A DNA stretch of 64,000 nt from Micrococcus endophyticus (GTDB lineage Bacteria > Actinomycetota > Actinomycetes > Actinomycetales > Micrococcaceae), in assembly GCF_014205115.1 (NCBI RefSeq), contig NZ_JACHMW010000001.1:62001-126000 (forward strand), given 5' to 3'. The position numbers and the translations under genes were made by a program. Shown piece after piece: positions 1 through 9,628 of this stretch (the stretch's first letter is position 1; the number at the start of each line of letters is the position of its first letter). The notes beneath the pieces are model-generated. The model saw only the letters and a list, made by a program, of their open reading frames with translations. It made no database searches and was not told where the DNA came from.

Positions 1-2597
1 CGTACTACGTGGTGCACCCGGACAAGAAGAAGAAGGTCACCGAGCTCAAGCGCGAGCTCAAGGACGCCGTGGCCCTCTACCTGGCCACCGATGCGGACCG
101 CGAGGGCGAGGCCATCGCGTGGCACCTGCTGGACACGCTCAAGCCCAAGGTGCCGGTCTACCGGATGACCTTCGGCGAGATCACCAAGGAGGGCGTGCGC
201 CGCGGCCTGGAGAACATCCGCGAGCTGGACACGCACCTCGTGGACGCCCAGGAGACCCGCCGCATCCTGGACCGCCTCTTCGGCTACGAGCTCTCCCCGG
301 TGCTGTGGCGCAAGGTCTCGCGCGGCCTGTCCGCGGGCCGTGTGCAGTCCGTGGCCACGCGTCTCGTGGTGGAGCGCGAGCGCGAGCGCATGGCGTTCGT
401 CTCCGCCGCCTACTGGGGCGTGGAGGGCACGTTCACCGTGGCGCCGGGCGCCCAGGCCGCCGACGCCGTTGGCAGCTCCTTCACCGCCCGCCTGTCCACG
501 GTGGACGGTGAGCGGGTGGCCACGGGCCGGGACTTCGACGACGCCGGCGCGCTGAAGGCCTCCGCCGGCAAGAAGGTGACTCACCTGGACGAGGCCGCCG
601 CGACCTCGCTCGCCCAGGGCCTGCGCGGCGCGGACTTCACCGTGGACGCGGTGGAGGACAAGCCCTACACGCGGCGCCCGGCCGCCCCGTTCACCACCTC
701 CACGCTCCAGCAGGAGGCCTCGCGCAAGCTGCGCATGAGCTCGCGGGTGTCCATGCAGGTGGCCCAGCGCCTGTACGAGAACGGCTACATCACCTACATG
801 CGCACCGACTCGGTGAACCTGTCCCAGGAGGCCGTCCAGGCCGCCCGGCGCCAGGCCACCGAGCTCTACGGCCAGGACGCGGTGCCGGCGCAGCCGCGCG
901 TGTACGCCAAGCGCAACGAGTCCGCGCAGGAGGCCCACGAGGCCATCCGCCCCGCCGGCGACTCCTTCCGCACCCCGGCCCAGGTCAAGGCCGAGCTGCG
1001 CCCGGACGAGTTCCGCCTCTACGAGCTGATCTGGAAGCGCACCGTCGCCTCGCAGATGGCCGACGCCAAGGGCTACACCGCCACGCTGCGCTTCTCCGCG
1101 ACGGCGAAGGACGGCCGCGCCGCCCAGTTCAGCGCTTCCGGCACCGTCATCACCTTCAAGGGCTTCCTGGACGCCTACGAGGAGGGCAAGGACGCCGAGA
1201 CCGAGGACGAGAAGGCCGAGGCGAAGGACCGCCGCCTCCCGCAGGTCGCCGAGGGCGAGCGCCTCATCGGCGAGCCCATCGAGGCCACCGGCCACGAGAC
1301 CTCCCCGCCCGCGCGGTACACCGAGGCCTCGATCGTCGCAGAGCTCGAGCGCCGCGAGATCGGCCGCCCCTCCACGTACGCGCCCACGATCTCCACGATC
1401 ATGGACCGCGGCTACGTGTCCAAGCGCGGCAACGCCCTGGTCCCGTCCTGGACGGCGTTCGCCGTGATCGGCCTGCTCGAGGACTACTTCGCGAAGTACG
1501 TGGACTACGACTTCACGGCCCGCATGGAGGACGACCTGGACCGGATCGCCGCCGGCGAGCTGGGCCGCGAGGCGTGGCTGCAGACCTTCTACTTCGGCGC
1601 CCCCGCCTCCGAGACCGGCAAGGGCGTGGAGGGCCTGCAGCAGGTGGTGGAGAACCTCGGCGAGATCGACGCGCGGGCCGTGAACTCGCTGCCGATCACG
1701 GACGAGATCACCCTGCGCGTGGGCCAGTACGGCCCCTACCTGGAGAAGCCGCTGCCCGCGGATGCCGAGGCCGGCTCCACGCCGCCGCGCGCCAACGTCC
1801 CCGAGGAGCTGGCCCCGGACGAGCTGACCCCGGCCAAGGCCGAGGAGCTCTTCGCCACCGCCAAGCCCTCCGAGCGCGAGCTGGGCACGGACCCGGAGAC
1901 GGGGCGCGCCGTCGTCGCCAAGGACGGGCGCTACGGGCCCTACGTCACCGAGGTCATCCCCGAGATGACCGAGGAGCAGCTGCAGGCCTGGCTGGACGCC
2001 CAGCCCACCGAGTACTACAAGAACGGCAAGCCCAAGCCGAAGAAGAAGCCGGCCAAGGAGAAGCCCCGCACCGGCTCCCTGTTCTCCTCCATGTCTGTGG
2101 ACACGGTGACCCTGGAAGAGGCGCTGCGGCTGATGTCCCTGCCGCGCGTGGTGGGCGCGGACGCCGAGGGCGAGGTCATCACCGCCCAGAACGGCCGCTT
2201 CGGCCCGTACCTGAAGAAGGGCACGGACTCGCGCTCCCTCGAGTCCGAGGACCAGATCTTCACCATCACGCAGGAGCAGGCGCTCGAGATCTACGCCCAG
2301 CCCAAGCAGCGCGGCCGCGGCGCCGCGAAGCCGCCGCTGGCCGAGTTCGGCGAGGACCCGGTCTCCGGCAAGAAGGTCACCGTGAAGGAGGGCCGCTTCG
2401 GCCCGTACGTCACGGACGGCGTCACCAACATCACCGTGCCGCGCGGCCGCCAGCCCGAGGAGCTCACCGCCGAGGAGGCCTACCAGCTCCTCGCGGACAA
2501 GCGCGCCAAGGGCCCGGCCACCCGCAAGGCCCCGGCCCGCAAGCCCGCCGCCCGCAAGGCCCCCGCCAAGAAGTCCGCCCCGAAGAAGAAGGCCTGA
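1..2597 (+). CDS. topA: DNA topoisomerase I (type IA), 5' end outside window
   Basis: Relaxes negatively supercoiled DNA by transient single-strand cleavage. The frame is open from base 3 with no start in the window, so the N-terminus is missing; about 864 codons are visible. The Toprim acidic motif ATDADREGE lies about 30 codons in, and the catalytic tyrosine sits in GYITYMRTDS near visible residue 263. The C-terminal part carries several GR(Y/F)GPY repeats typical of actinobacterial TopA, without Cys4 zinc fingers, and ends in a Lys/Ala/Pro-rich basic tail thought in relatives to aid processivity. The stop is 4 bases before the ppx start, so the two genes are probably co-transcribed. Confidence 0.97.
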   Translation, partial: YYVVHPDKKKKVTELKRELKDAVALYLATDADREGEAIAWHLLDTLKPKVPVYRMTFGEITKEGVRRGLENIRELDTHLVDAQETRRILDRLFGYELSPVLWRKVSRGLSAGRVQSVATRLVVERERERMAFVSAAYWGVEGTFTVAPGAQAADAVGSSFTARLSTVDGERVATGRDFDDAGALKASAGKKVTHLDEAAATSLAQGLRGADFTVDAVEDKPYTRRPAAPFTTSTLQQEASRKLRMSSRVSMQVAQRLYENGYITYMRTDSVNLSQEAVQAARRQATELYGQDAVPAQPRVYAKRNESAQEAHEAIRPAGDSFRTPAQVKAELRPDEFRLYELIWKRTVASQMADAKGYTATLRFSATAKDGRAAQFSASGTVITFKGFLDAYEEGKDAETEDEKAEAKDRRLPQVAEGERLIGEPIEATGHETSPPARYTEASIVAELERREIGRPSTYAPTISTIMDRGYVSKRGNALVPSWTAFAVIGLLEDYFAKYVDYDFTARMEDDLDRIAAGELGREAWLQTFYFGAPASETGKGVEGLQQVVENLGEIDARAVNSLPITDEITLRVGQYGPYLEKPLPADAEAGSTPPRANVPEELAPDELTPAKAEELFATAKPSERELGTDPETGRAVVAKDGRYGPYVTEVIPEMTEEQLQAWLDAQPTEYYKNGKPKPKKKPAKEKPRTGSLFSSMSVDTVTLEEALRLMSLPRVVGADAEGEVITAQNGRFGPYLKKGTDSRSLESEDQIFTITQEQALEIYAQPKQRGRGAAKPPLAEFGEDPVSGKKVTVKEGRFGPYVTDGVTNITVPRGRQPEELTAEEAYQLLADKRAKGPATRKAPARKPAARKAPAKKSAPKKKA

Positions 2598-2601
2598 GCC
2601 C

Positions 2602-3624
2602 ATGCGTCTCGGCGTCCTGGACATCGGCTCCAACACCGTTCACCTGCTCCTCGTGGACGCCCACCCGGGCGCGCGTCCGTCCGCGTACGCGGAGCACAAG
2701 CGGTCCCTGCCGCTGATCCGGTACCAGGACGCCGAGGGCGCCATCACCGAGGAGGGCCAGCACGAGCTCGTGGACTTCATCCGCGAGGCGGTGGCCTTCG
2801 CCGAGGTGCACCGGGCCGAGGACATGATCTCCTTCTGCACCTCGGCCATCCGGGAGTCCGCCAACGGGGCCGAGGTGCTGGCCCGCGTGGACCGCGAGGC
2901 CGGGGTGCACCTGGCAGAGCTCTCGGGGGACCAGGAGTCCGCCATGACCTACTTCGCGGTGCGCCGCTGGCAGGGCTGGGACGCCGGGTCCATCCTGAAC
3001 TTCGACATCGGCGGCGGCTCCTTCGAGATCGCCTACGGCCAGGACGAGCTGCCCTCCCACGCGCTGTCCCTGCCGCTGGGTGCCGGCCGCCTCACGCGGG
3101 ACTGGCTGCCGGCGGACCCGCCCAGCCCGAAGGCCGTGAAGAAGTTGCGCAAGCACGTGGAGAAGCGGCTCGAGGAGGCGTTCGCGGCGTTCCCGCCGGT
3201 GGAGGCGCCCGTGGCCGTCACCGCCACGTCCAAGACCTTCCGCTCCCTGGCCCGGCTGACCGGGGCGGCGCCGTCGGCCGCGGGCCCCTACGTGAAGCGG
3301 CACCTGCGCGCGGACGACCTGCACCTGTGGGTCAACCGCCTCGCCGCCATGACCGCCGCCGAGCGCGCGGACCTGCCCGGCGTCTCCGAGGTGCGCGCCC
3401 CGCAGGTGCTCGCCGGCGCGATCGTGGCGCTGGCCGCCATGCGGACCTTCGGGATCGCGCAGCTCGAGATCTGCCCGTGGGCGCTGCGCGAGGGCCTCAT
3501 CCTCAACCGCCTGGACGCCCTCATGCTCGAGGGCCACCTCACCCATGACGGCCGCCCCGGGGTGGGCCATGTGAACCTCAACACGGACACCCTCCTGCCC
3601 GGGCTGCGCCTGGGGGTGCGCTGA
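2602..3624 (+). CDS. Ppx/GppA-family exopolyphosphatase
   Basis: Expected to hydrolyse polyphosphate and/or pppGpp in the cytoplasm. The protein has 340 residues and the actin/Hsp70-like phosphate-binding signatures: DIGSNT at residues 7-12 and FDIGGGSFE at 134-142. The SGDQESAMTYF segment supplies the family's catalytic glutamate (residue 112). The length matches the short two-domain actinobacterial Ppx without the long C-terminal HD domain of E. coli Ppx. The start is 4 bases after topA and the stop is 2 bases before the next start, so it lies in a tight forward run. Polyphosphatase versus pppGpp phosphatase cannot be separated from the sequence. Confidence 0.93.
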   Translation: MRLGVLDIGSNTVHLLLVDAHPGARPSAYAEHKRSLPLIRYQDAEGAITEEGQHELVDFIREAVAFAEVHRAEDMISFCTSAIRESANGAEVLARVDREAGVHLAELSGDQESAMTYFAVRRWQGWDAGSILNFDIGGGSFEIAYGQDELPSHALSLPLGAGRLTRDWLPADPPSPKAVKKLRKHVEKRLEEAFAAFPPVEAPVAVTATSKTFRSLARLTGAAPSAAGPYVKRHLRADDLHLWVNRLAAMTAAERADLPGVSEVRAPQVLAGAIVALAAMRTFGIAQLEICPWALREGLILNRLDALMLEGHLTHDGRPGVGHVNLNTDTLLPGLRLGVR

Positions 3625-3626
3625 CC

Positions 3627-4484
3627 ATGGCCGGCTCCACCGCCCACCTGGCCCCCGCCCCGCGCTTCGGCTCGGACATCCCCGTGACCCTCTCCTCGTC
3701 CTCGGTGTTCCCGCTGGGCACGCAGGACGTATTCGCCACCGCGCAGGACCTGGGCTACGACGGCGTGGAGGTCATGGTCACCCACAACGCGTGGAGCCAG
3801 GACGCGGACCGCCTGAAGCGGCTCTCGGCCCGCCACGGCATGCCGATCGACTCCATCCACGCCCCCACGCTGCTGTTCACCCAGCAGGTGTGGGGCTCGG
3901 CGTGGTCCAAGATCCGCCGCTCCGTGGAGCTCGCGCAGGCGGTGGGCGCCCCCGTGGTGGTGGCGCACCCGCCGTTCCGCTGGCAGGGCACCTACGCCTC
4001 GGGCTTCGCCGAGGGCATCCACGAGATCATGGCGGACACCGGCGTGGTGATCGCCGTGGAGAACATGTACCCGTGGCGCGCGTACGGCCGCGAGGCCACC
4101 ATGTACCTGCCGCACTGGGACCCCATGCCCGAGCCCTACGAGCACGTGTGCTGGGACTTCTCGCACGCGGCCATCGCACGCGAGGACTCCCTGGAGGCGC
4201 TGCGCCGGCTGGGCTCGCGGGTCCGCCACATCCACCTCACGGACGGCAACGACTCCGGCAAGGACGACCACCTCGTCCCCGGCGAGGGCACCCAGAAGGT
4301 GGCCGAGTCGCTGCGCCACCTGGCCGCGGACGGCTTCGCCGGCACCGTGTGCGTGGAGGTGGGCACGCGCGGCGTGGAGTACGCCGGGCAGCGCGAGGAG
4401 AAGCTGGCCGCCTCGCTCGCGTTCGCGCGCGAGCACCTGGCGGCCGGCGGGACGAAGGACGACGACGGCGCACCGGGCGCCTGA
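3627..4484 (+). CDS. sugar phosphate isomerase/epimerase-like TIM-barrel protein
   Basis: A 285-residue protein of the xylose isomerase-like/AP endonuclease 2 TIM-barrel superfamily. Candidate metal ligands at strand ends are E145 in VIAVENMYPW, D177 and H180 in CWDFSH, and the HIHLTDGNDSGKDDH segment from residue 201, followed by E220. This order (ppx, TIM-barrel gene, proC) is conserved across actinobacteria, for example around Rv0496-Rv0500 of M. tuberculosis, but the substrate is not known to me. It overlaps nothing and follows ppx by 2 bases. The specific reaction cannot be called. Confidence 0.85.
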   Translation: MAGSTAHLAPAPRFGSDIPVTLSSSSVFPLGTQDVFATAQDLGYDGVEVMVTHNAWSQDADRLKRLSARHGMPIDSIHAPTLLFTQQVWGSAWSKIRRSVELAQAVGAPVVVAHPPFRWQGTYASGFAEGIHEIMADTGVVIAVENMYPWRAYGREATMYLPHWDPMPEPYEHVCWDFSHAAIAREDSLEALRRLGSRVRHIHLTDGNDSGKDDHLVPGEGTQKVAESLRHLAADGFAGTVCVEVGTRGVEYAGQREEKLAASLAFAREHLAAGGTKDDDGAPGA

Positions 4485-4542
4485 CACCGCACCTGGCACC
4501 ACACCAGACACCGCACCGGACAACGAAGGAGAGCGATCCACC

Positions 4543-5388
4543 GTGAAGCTGACCATCCTGGGCCTGGGGACCATGACGGGCGCCATCCTGACCGGCGCCA
4601 TCGAGGCGGGCGCCGTGCGCGCCGAGGACGTGCGCGCCACCACCCGCTCCGCCGCCTCGGCCGAGCGCGCCCGCGGCCGGCACCCCGGCGTGGAGGTGCT
4701 CGCCGCCGAGGAGGACCCGCAGGCGAACGTGCGGGCCGTGGAGGGCGCGGACGTGGTGCTGCTCGGGGTGAAGCCCAAGGACATGGCGGCCACCGCCGCC
4801 GAGGTGGCCCAGGCCCTGCCGGAGGCCGCCACGGTGGTGTCCGTGGCCGCCGGAGTGCGCGCCGAGACCCTCGCCGCGGCGCTGCGCGAAGGCCAGCCGC
4901 TGGTGCGCACCATGCCGAACACCCCGCTCACGGTGGGCTCCGGCGTGGTGGGAGTGGCTCCGGCCGCCGGGGTCACCGACGCCCAGGCCGAGGCCGTGGA
5001 GGCGCTGTTCGCCGGGTCCGGGCTCGTGGTGCGCGTGGCCGAGGAGCAGCTCGCGGCCGTGGTGGCCGCCGCCGGCTCCGCCCCCGCCTACGTGTTCCTG
5101 CTCGCCGAGGCGATCGCCCGGCACGCCGAGGAGCTCGGCCTGGACCGCTCGGACGCCGAGGCCATGGCGGCGGCCACCGTGAAGGGCGCCGGGCTCATGC
5201 TGCAGCGCGGCATCCGGGAGGGCGACCAGACCGCCGAGGACCTGCGCCGCGGCGTCATGAGCCCCGGCGGCACCACCGAGCAGGCGATCCGCACCTTCCA
5301 GGAGGGCGGCTTCGAGCGGCTCGTGGCGGACGCCATGGACGCCGCCGCCCGACGGGACGAGGAGATGGGCCGCGAGTTCGCGGGCTGA
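4543..5388 (+). CDS. proC: pyrroline-5-carboxylate reductase
   Basis: Catalyses the last step of proline synthesis, NAD(P)H-dependent reduction of 1-pyrroline-5-carboxylate. The 281-residue protein has the N-terminal Rossmann motif GLGTMTGAI (residues 7-15), the NADP-side segment VKPKDM, VRTMPNTP, and the C-terminal dimerisation/active-site signature with TVKGAGLM and SPGGTTEQAI. The start is GTG at 4543, preceded by GAAGGAG. It ends the forward topA-ppx-TIM barrel-proC run and converges on the kinase gene that ends at 5425. Confidence 0.96.
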   Translation: MKLTILGLGTMTGAILTGAIEAGAVRAEDVRATTRSAASAERARGRHPGVEVLAAEEDPQANVRAVEGADVVLLGVKPKDMAATAAEVAQALPEAATVVSVAAGVRAETLAAALREGQPLVRTMPNTPLTVGSGVVGVAPAAGVTDAQAEAVEALFAGSGLVVRVAEEQLAAVVAAAGSAPAYVFLLAEAIARHAEELGLDRSDAEAMAAATVKGAGLMLQRGIREGDQTAEDLRRGVMSPGGTTEQAIRTFQEGGFERLVADAMDAAARRDEEMGREFAG

Positions 5389-5424
5389 CCCCTCCCCGCC
5401 GGGGGTGAGGGCCGCCGTCGTGCC

Positions 5425-6009
5425 CTACGACGCGCGGCCGCGGACGCGCACGCCCTCCAGCCACTGGAGGATCCGCGCCGCGGACTCGGACGGGGTGAGG
5501 CCGCCGGTCTCGAGCACCAGGTGCGGATGCGCCCCCAGCAGGCCGGCCGCGGCGTGCGGGCCGTCCGCGGTGGTCATGGTCCAGCCGGCCTCCATCTCCC
5601 GCACGTTGCGGTCCGACCACTCCAGGTCCCGCTTGGAGGCCTTGTGCGCGAGGCGCTCGGCCGTCCGGTTCCGGGCCAGCCGGGTCGGGAGGTCCGCGCG
5701 GAGCTCCACGAAGGCCGCCTCCTCGAAGAGCGCCGCGTAGTCCGCCAGCAGGGCGGCGTCCTGCGGATCCTCCACGTCCCACACGAGGGTGAACACGAGG
5801 TCGGTCCCCGTGCGGGCGGCCTCCTGCAGCACGCGCAGCCGGAACTCCTCGTTGAGCAGGTGGAACGGCTCGGTGCCGTGGCCGAAGACCTCGATCAGCG
5901 GCTCGATCGTCATGTGGTTGTGGAACAGGCGGAACGAGGAGGCGGAGGCCACGGCGCGGCCCACCGTCATCTTCCCGACGGCGGGCGGGCCGAAGAGCAG
6001 CAGCAGCAT
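5425..6009 (-). CDS. small P-loop kinase (shikimate-kinase-like/AAA family)
   Basis: A 194-residue P-loop protein with Walker A GPPAVGKMT at residues 7-15 right at the N-terminus, as in small-molecule kinases and adenylate-kinase-like folds. An acidic DVEDPQD stretch and an R-rich lid-like segment (LPTRLARNR) follow. I do not recognise the substrate; annotations such as shikimate kinase or AAA ATPase would be family-level only. The ATG is 6 bases downstream of a TAGGGT box on the reverse strand, so the transcript is probably leaderless. It is convergent with proC. Confidence 0.8.
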   Translation of the reverse strand: MLLLLFGPPAVGKMTVGRAVASASSFRLFHNHMTIEPLIEVFGHGTEPFHLLNEEFRLRVLQEAARTGTDLVFTLVWDVEDPQDAALLADYAALFEEAAFVELRADLPTRLARNRTAERLAHKASKRDLEWSDRNVREMEAGWTMTTADGPHAAAGLLGAHPHLVLETGGLTPSESAARILQWLEGVRVRGRAS

Positions 6010-6015
6010 GGCCTC

Positions 6016-6021
6016 ACCCTA
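6016..6021 (-). promoter_or_regulatory. -10 box (TAGGGT) of the kinase gene, leaderless layout
   Basis: On the reverse strand TAGGGT lies 6 bases before the ATG at 6009. This spacing puts transcription start at or next to the start codon. Confidence 0.5.
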
Positions 6022-6040
6022 GGCGGCCAGGGCGCCTGGC

Positions 6041-6715
6041 TCAGGGCCGGGCCGCGAACCGGTCGATCAGGTCGGTGTGACCGGAGACGATGAGCGTGTC
6101 CCGGGCGCCCACGCGGGTGTCCGGCTGGGCGTAGGTGAAGTCCTCGCCGGGGGTCTTCACGCCCACCACGGTCACGCCGTACTTGGAGCGGACGTGGGAC
6201 TCGCTGAGCGTGAAGCCCACGCACTCGGCCGGCGGGTACATCTTCACGATCGCGAAGTCGTCGTCGAACTCGATGAAGTCCAGCATGCGCCCGTTCACCA
6301 GGTGGGCGGCGCGCACGCCGGCGTCGTGCTCGGGGAAGATCACGTGGTTCGCGCCGATCCGCTTGAGGATCGTGCCGTGGGCCTCGCTGATGGCCTTCAC
6401 CCAGATGTGCTGGATCTCCAGGTCCACGAGGTTCGCGGTGATGAGCACCGAGGCCTCGATGGAGGTGCCCACGCCGACCACCGCCGTGGAGAAGTCCTGC
6501 GCGCCGAGCTGGCGCAGCGCCTCCGGGTCCGTGGCGTCCGCCTCCACCACGTGCGTCAGGGACGGCGCGTAGCGCTGGACCAGCACGGGGTCCCGCTCGA
6601 TGGCGAGCACCTCGCGGCCCTGGGCCACGAGCTCCTCGGCCGTGGCCGCGCCGAAGCGGCCCAGCCCCACCACGAGCACGGGGGCGTTGGGATCGGTGCG
6701 CTGCGGGTCAGCCAA
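6041..6715 (-). CDS. trkA: potassium uptake regulatory subunit (TrkA/KtrA, RCK protein)
   Basis: Cytoplasmic nucleotide-binding ring subunit that gates the membrane K+ transporter encoded just upstream. The 224-residue protein has a Rossmann/RCK_N domain with GLGRFG (residues 17-22) and ERD at the end of strand 2 for NAD(H)/ATP binding, and a TrkA_C domain at the C-terminus. I place the start at the TTG at 6715, which overlaps the end of the transporter gene by 8 bases; the longer frame to 6796 only adds sequence out of frame with trkH coding. The single RCK module matches KtrA rather than the duplicated TrkA of E. coli. Confidence 0.92.
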   Translation of the reverse strand: MADPQRTDPNAPVLVVGLGRFGAATAEELVAQGREVLAIERDPVLVQRYAPSLTHVVEADATDPEALRQLGAQDFSTAVVGVGTSIEASVLITANLVDLEIQHIWVKAISEAHGTILKRIGANHVIFPEHDAGVRAAHLVNGRMLDFIEFDDDFAIVKMYPPAECVGFTLSESHVRSKYGVTVVGVKTPGEDFTYAQPDTRVGARDTLIVSGHTDLIDRFAARP

Positions 6716-8162
6716 GGATCGGCCTCTCGACGGGGTAGCGGTAGAGCACGCGGCGCTGACGCAGGGCCAGGGCCGCGGCGAACGTGATCGTACCAACGCG
6801 CCCCGCGAACATCATGGCCGCCAGCAGGTACTTGCCGGCCGGCGGGGCCTCCGCCGAGATCCCCACGGACAGCCCGCACGTGGCGAACGCGGAGATCACC
6901 TCGAACAGCGGCCGCTGCAGGGACTCGTCGGCGATGTGCACGAGGGCCAGGGTGGCCACGAGCACCAGCGTGGCGCCCAGGGCGAGCACCGAGATGGCCA
7001 CGCGCAGGGTCTCCGAGGCGATCGTGCGGCCGTGCGCGGTGACCTCGCGGTCGCCGCGGGCCTCGGCGAGGATAGCCAGGAACATCACGGCCAGCGTGGT
7101 GACCTTGATGCCGCCGGCGGTGGACGCCGAGCCGCCGCCCACGAACATCAGCGCGTCCATGAGCAGCAGGGACTCGGGGCGATGCGCGTTCGTGTCGTCG
7201 ATCGCGAACCCGCCGGAGCGCGTCATCACCGAGCCGAACAGGGACCGCCAGATCCGCTCGACGACGCCGAGGTCCCCGTTCGTGCCCGGATTCCCGGACT
7301 CGAAGAAGAACAGCAGCACGGCGCCGAGCACCAGCAGCGCGAGCGTGACCTCCACCGTCAGCTTCGTGTGCAGGTTCCAGGCCCGGTAGCGCCAGCCCTT
7401 GTCCAGCAGCACCATGACCACCGGGAAGCCGAGGGCGCCGGCGAACACGCCCACCGCGATCACCGTGAGGATCACCGGGTCGTGCGCCACCGCGGACAGC
7501 CCGTCCACGTGCAGGGAGAAGCCGGCGTTGTTGAACGCGCTCACCGAGTAGAAGACGCCGTGCCACAGCCCCGTCAGCCACGAGCCCGACTCGGCCGCGA
7601 AGTGCGGCACCAGGAACACGGCCAGGGCCGCCTCGCAGCTCAGCACGGTCACGACGACGACGCGCAGCAGGCGTCCGACCTCGCCCACGTTGCCGGTGGT
7701 CATCCCGGCCTCCTGCGTGGCCAGCTTGGAGCGCAGGCCGAGGTGCCGGGACACCGCCAGGGTGAGCAGGGAGGCCATGGACAGGATGCCGAGGCCGCCG
7801 ATCTGGATGGCCACGAGGATGATCACCTGGCCGGCCACGGACCAGTGCTCGGCCGTGTTCAGCGTGGTCAGCCCGGTCACGGAGACGGCGGAGACGGCGG
7901 TGAACATCGCGTCGTGCAGGGCCGTCGGGCGGCCGTCCGCGGACGCCCACGGCAGGCTCAGCAGCGCCGTGAACACGAGCGAGACCAGCAGGAACGCGGA
8001 CAGCGCCGCGCGGGCGGGGGAGCCGCTCACCACCGAGCTGACCGCCCGGGAGGAGCGGCGCAGCGCCGTGCGCAGCTCCGAGGAGGACTCCAGCGTGGAC
8101 ACCCCGTCCGGCCGGGGCAGGCCGCCGTGGCGGCGCGCGGGGGAAGCGGGCCTGGGGGCCAT
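6708..8162 (-). CDS. trkH: Trk/Ktr-type potassium uptake membrane subunit
   Basis: Membrane K+ (possibly K+/Na+) translocating subunit working with the RCK protein encoded downstream. About 484 residues with four repeated M1-P-M2 units; selectivity-filter-like segments are SVTGLTT, FNNAGFS, TRSGGFA and ATCGLSV, the glycines matching the K+ pore signature. The start is ATG at 8162, with AGGAGG 5-6 bases upstream; a GTG two codons earlier (8168) is less well placed. The first ~35 residues are basic/polar and cytoplasmic. The 8-base overlap with trkA indicates translational coupling. Confidence 0.93.
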   Translation of the reverse strand: MAPRPASPARRHGGLPRPDGVSTLESSSELRTALRRSSRAVSSVVSGSPARAALSAFLLVSLVFTALLSLPWASADGRPTALHDAMFTAVSAVSVTGLTTLNTAEHWSVAGQVIILVAIQIGGLGILSMASLLTLAVSRHLGLRSKLATQEAGMTTGNVGEVGRLLRVVVVTVLSCEAALAVFLVPHFAAESGSWLTGLWHGVFYSVSAFNNAGFSLHVDGLSAVAHDPVILTVIAVGVFAGALGFPVVMVLLDKGWRYRAWNLHTKLTVEVTLALLVLGAVLLFFFESGNPGTNGDLGVVERIWRSLFGSVMTRSGGFAIDDTNAHRPESLLLMDALMFVGGGSASTAGGIKVTTLAVMFLAILAEARGDREVTAHGRTIASETLRVAISVLALGATLVLVATLALVHIADESLQRPLFEVISAFATCGLSVGISAEAPPAGKYLLAAMMFAGRVGTITFAAALALRQRRVLYRYPVERPILG

Positions 8163-8320
8163 GGGCACCTCCTGCGCGGGTGAAGGGGTCGGGGCGGGGG
8201 CCGGACGGCGTCCGGCCCGGTCATCCCGGGGTCGCGTCCAGTATCGCCCCGCCGGGGCGTCCGCGCGTCACGTGCGCGAGACATCCGCTGCAACCGTCGC
8301 GGCCGGGCGCGGGGGATGCC

Positions 8321-8326
8321 TACCCT
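8321..8326 (+). promoter_or_regulatory. -10 box (TACCCT) before acuC
   Basis: TACCCT ends 8 bases before the ATG at 8335. The GGAGGG between them could also act as a weak ribosome binding site, so this start may be leaderless or have a very short leader. Confidence 0.4.
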
Positions 8327-8334
8327 GGAGGGTG

Positions 8335-9588
8335 ATGAGCACCACGTCCCAGCGCCCTGCTCCCACACCGGCCGCCGTCGTGTGGGACCCCAGCCTGCTC
8401 CGCTACCGGTTCAGCGCGGAGCACCCCATGGCGCCGCTGCGGCTGGACCTGACGCACCGGCTCGTGGAGGCGTTCGGCCTGCTGGACGCCCCCCACGTGA
8501 GCATCATCGAGCCTCCCGTCGCCACGGACGCCCAGCTCGCCCTCGTCCACGACCCGGACTACATCGCCGCGGTGCGCCGGGCCTCCGAGGCGGCGTCGGA
8601 CGAGGACGCCCCCTTCGGCCTGGGCACCGAGGACTGCCCCGTGTTCCCGGACCTGCACGAAGCCTCCGCGCGCATCGCCGGCGGCACCCTGGCCGCGGCC
8701 GAGGCCGTCTGGTCCGGGCAGGTGCGGCGCGCCGTGAACTTCGCCGGCGGCATGCACCACGCCGCCCGGGCCAAGGCCTCCGGGTTCTGCATCTACAACG
8801 ACTGCGCCCTCGCCATCCAGCGCCTGCTGGACCTCGGCGCGGAGCGCGTCGTCTACCTGGACGTGGACGCCCATCACGGCGACGGCACGCAGGCGATCTT
8901 CTACGACGACCCCCGAGTGATGACCATCTCCGTCCACGAGACCGGCATCAGCCTGTTCCCGGGCACCGGCTTCGCCAACGAGATCGGCGGACCGGACGCG
9001 CAGGGCACCGCCGTGAACGTCGCCGTGCCGCCGCGCACCGGCGACGCCGGCTTCCTGCGCGCCGTGCACGCCGTGGTGCCGCAGCTGCTGCAGGGCTTCG
9101 ACCCGGACGTGATCGTCAGCCAGCACGGCTGCGACGGCCACCACGCCGACCCGCTGGCGGACCTGCGCCTGAGCGTGGACGGCCAGCGCCAGCTCGCCTT
9201 CGACATCGGCGACTGGGCGGAGAAGTTCGCCGACGGCCGGTGGGTGGCCACCGGCGGCGGCGGCTACAACCCGCTGCGCGTGGTGCCGCGCGTCTGGACG
9301 CACCTCACCGCCGCCGTCCTGCAGACCCCCATCCCCGTGAAGGCAGAAATCCCGCAGTCCTGGATCGAGCACGCCCGCACCCTCACGGCCGAGGAGCTCA
9401 CGGGGGACATGTCCCTCTACGAGGGCGACGAGTCCGAGCGCATCCCCACCGTGATGGGCGAGGACGCGGACGTCTGGTGGCGCTCCTGGGAGGTCGGCTA
9501 CGACCCGGCCGACCCGGTGGACCAGTCGATCATGGCCACGCGCCGCGAGCTGTTCCCGCTGCACGGCCTGGACCCCTGGTTCGACTGA
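8335..9588 (+). CDS. acuC: AcuC-type histone-deacetylase-family protein
   Basis: Zn-dependent lysine deacetylase fold; in Bacillus AcuC deacetylates acetyl-CoA synthetase. The 417-residue protein shows the class I HDAC landmarks: the His pair in GGMHHA (141-142), DVDAHHGDGT with metal ligands D178 and H180, SQHGCDGHHADPL with the third metal aspartate, and GGGGYNP with the transition-state region. The frame is open far upstream, but the ATG at 8335 begins where HDAC homology begins and has a -10 box directly upstream. It is transcribed divergently from the potassium transporter genes. Confidence 0.93.
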   Translation: MSTTSQRPAPTPAAVVWDPSLLRYRFSAEHPMAPLRLDLTHRLVEAFGLLDAPHVSIIEPPVATDAQLALVHDPDYIAAVRRASEAASDEDAPFGLGTEDCPVFPDLHEASARIAGGTLAAAEAVWSGQVRRAVNFAGGMHHAARAKASGFCIYNDCALAIQRLLDLGAERVVYLDVDAHHGDGTQAIFYDDPRVMTISVHETGISLFPGTGFANEIGGPDAQGTAVNVAVPPRTGDAGFLRAVHAVVPQLLQGFDPDVIVSQHGCDGHHADPLADLRLSVDGQRQLAFDIGDWAEKFADGRWVATGGGGYNPLRVVPRVWTHLTAAVLQTPIPVKAEIPQSWIEHARTLTAEELTGDMSLYEGDESERIPTVMGEDADVWWRSWEVGYDPADPVDQSIMATRRELFPLHGLDPWFD

Positions 9589-9628
9589 CCGCTCGGCGTC
9601 TCGGTTCGACCGCGGCGGGCCCGGCCGG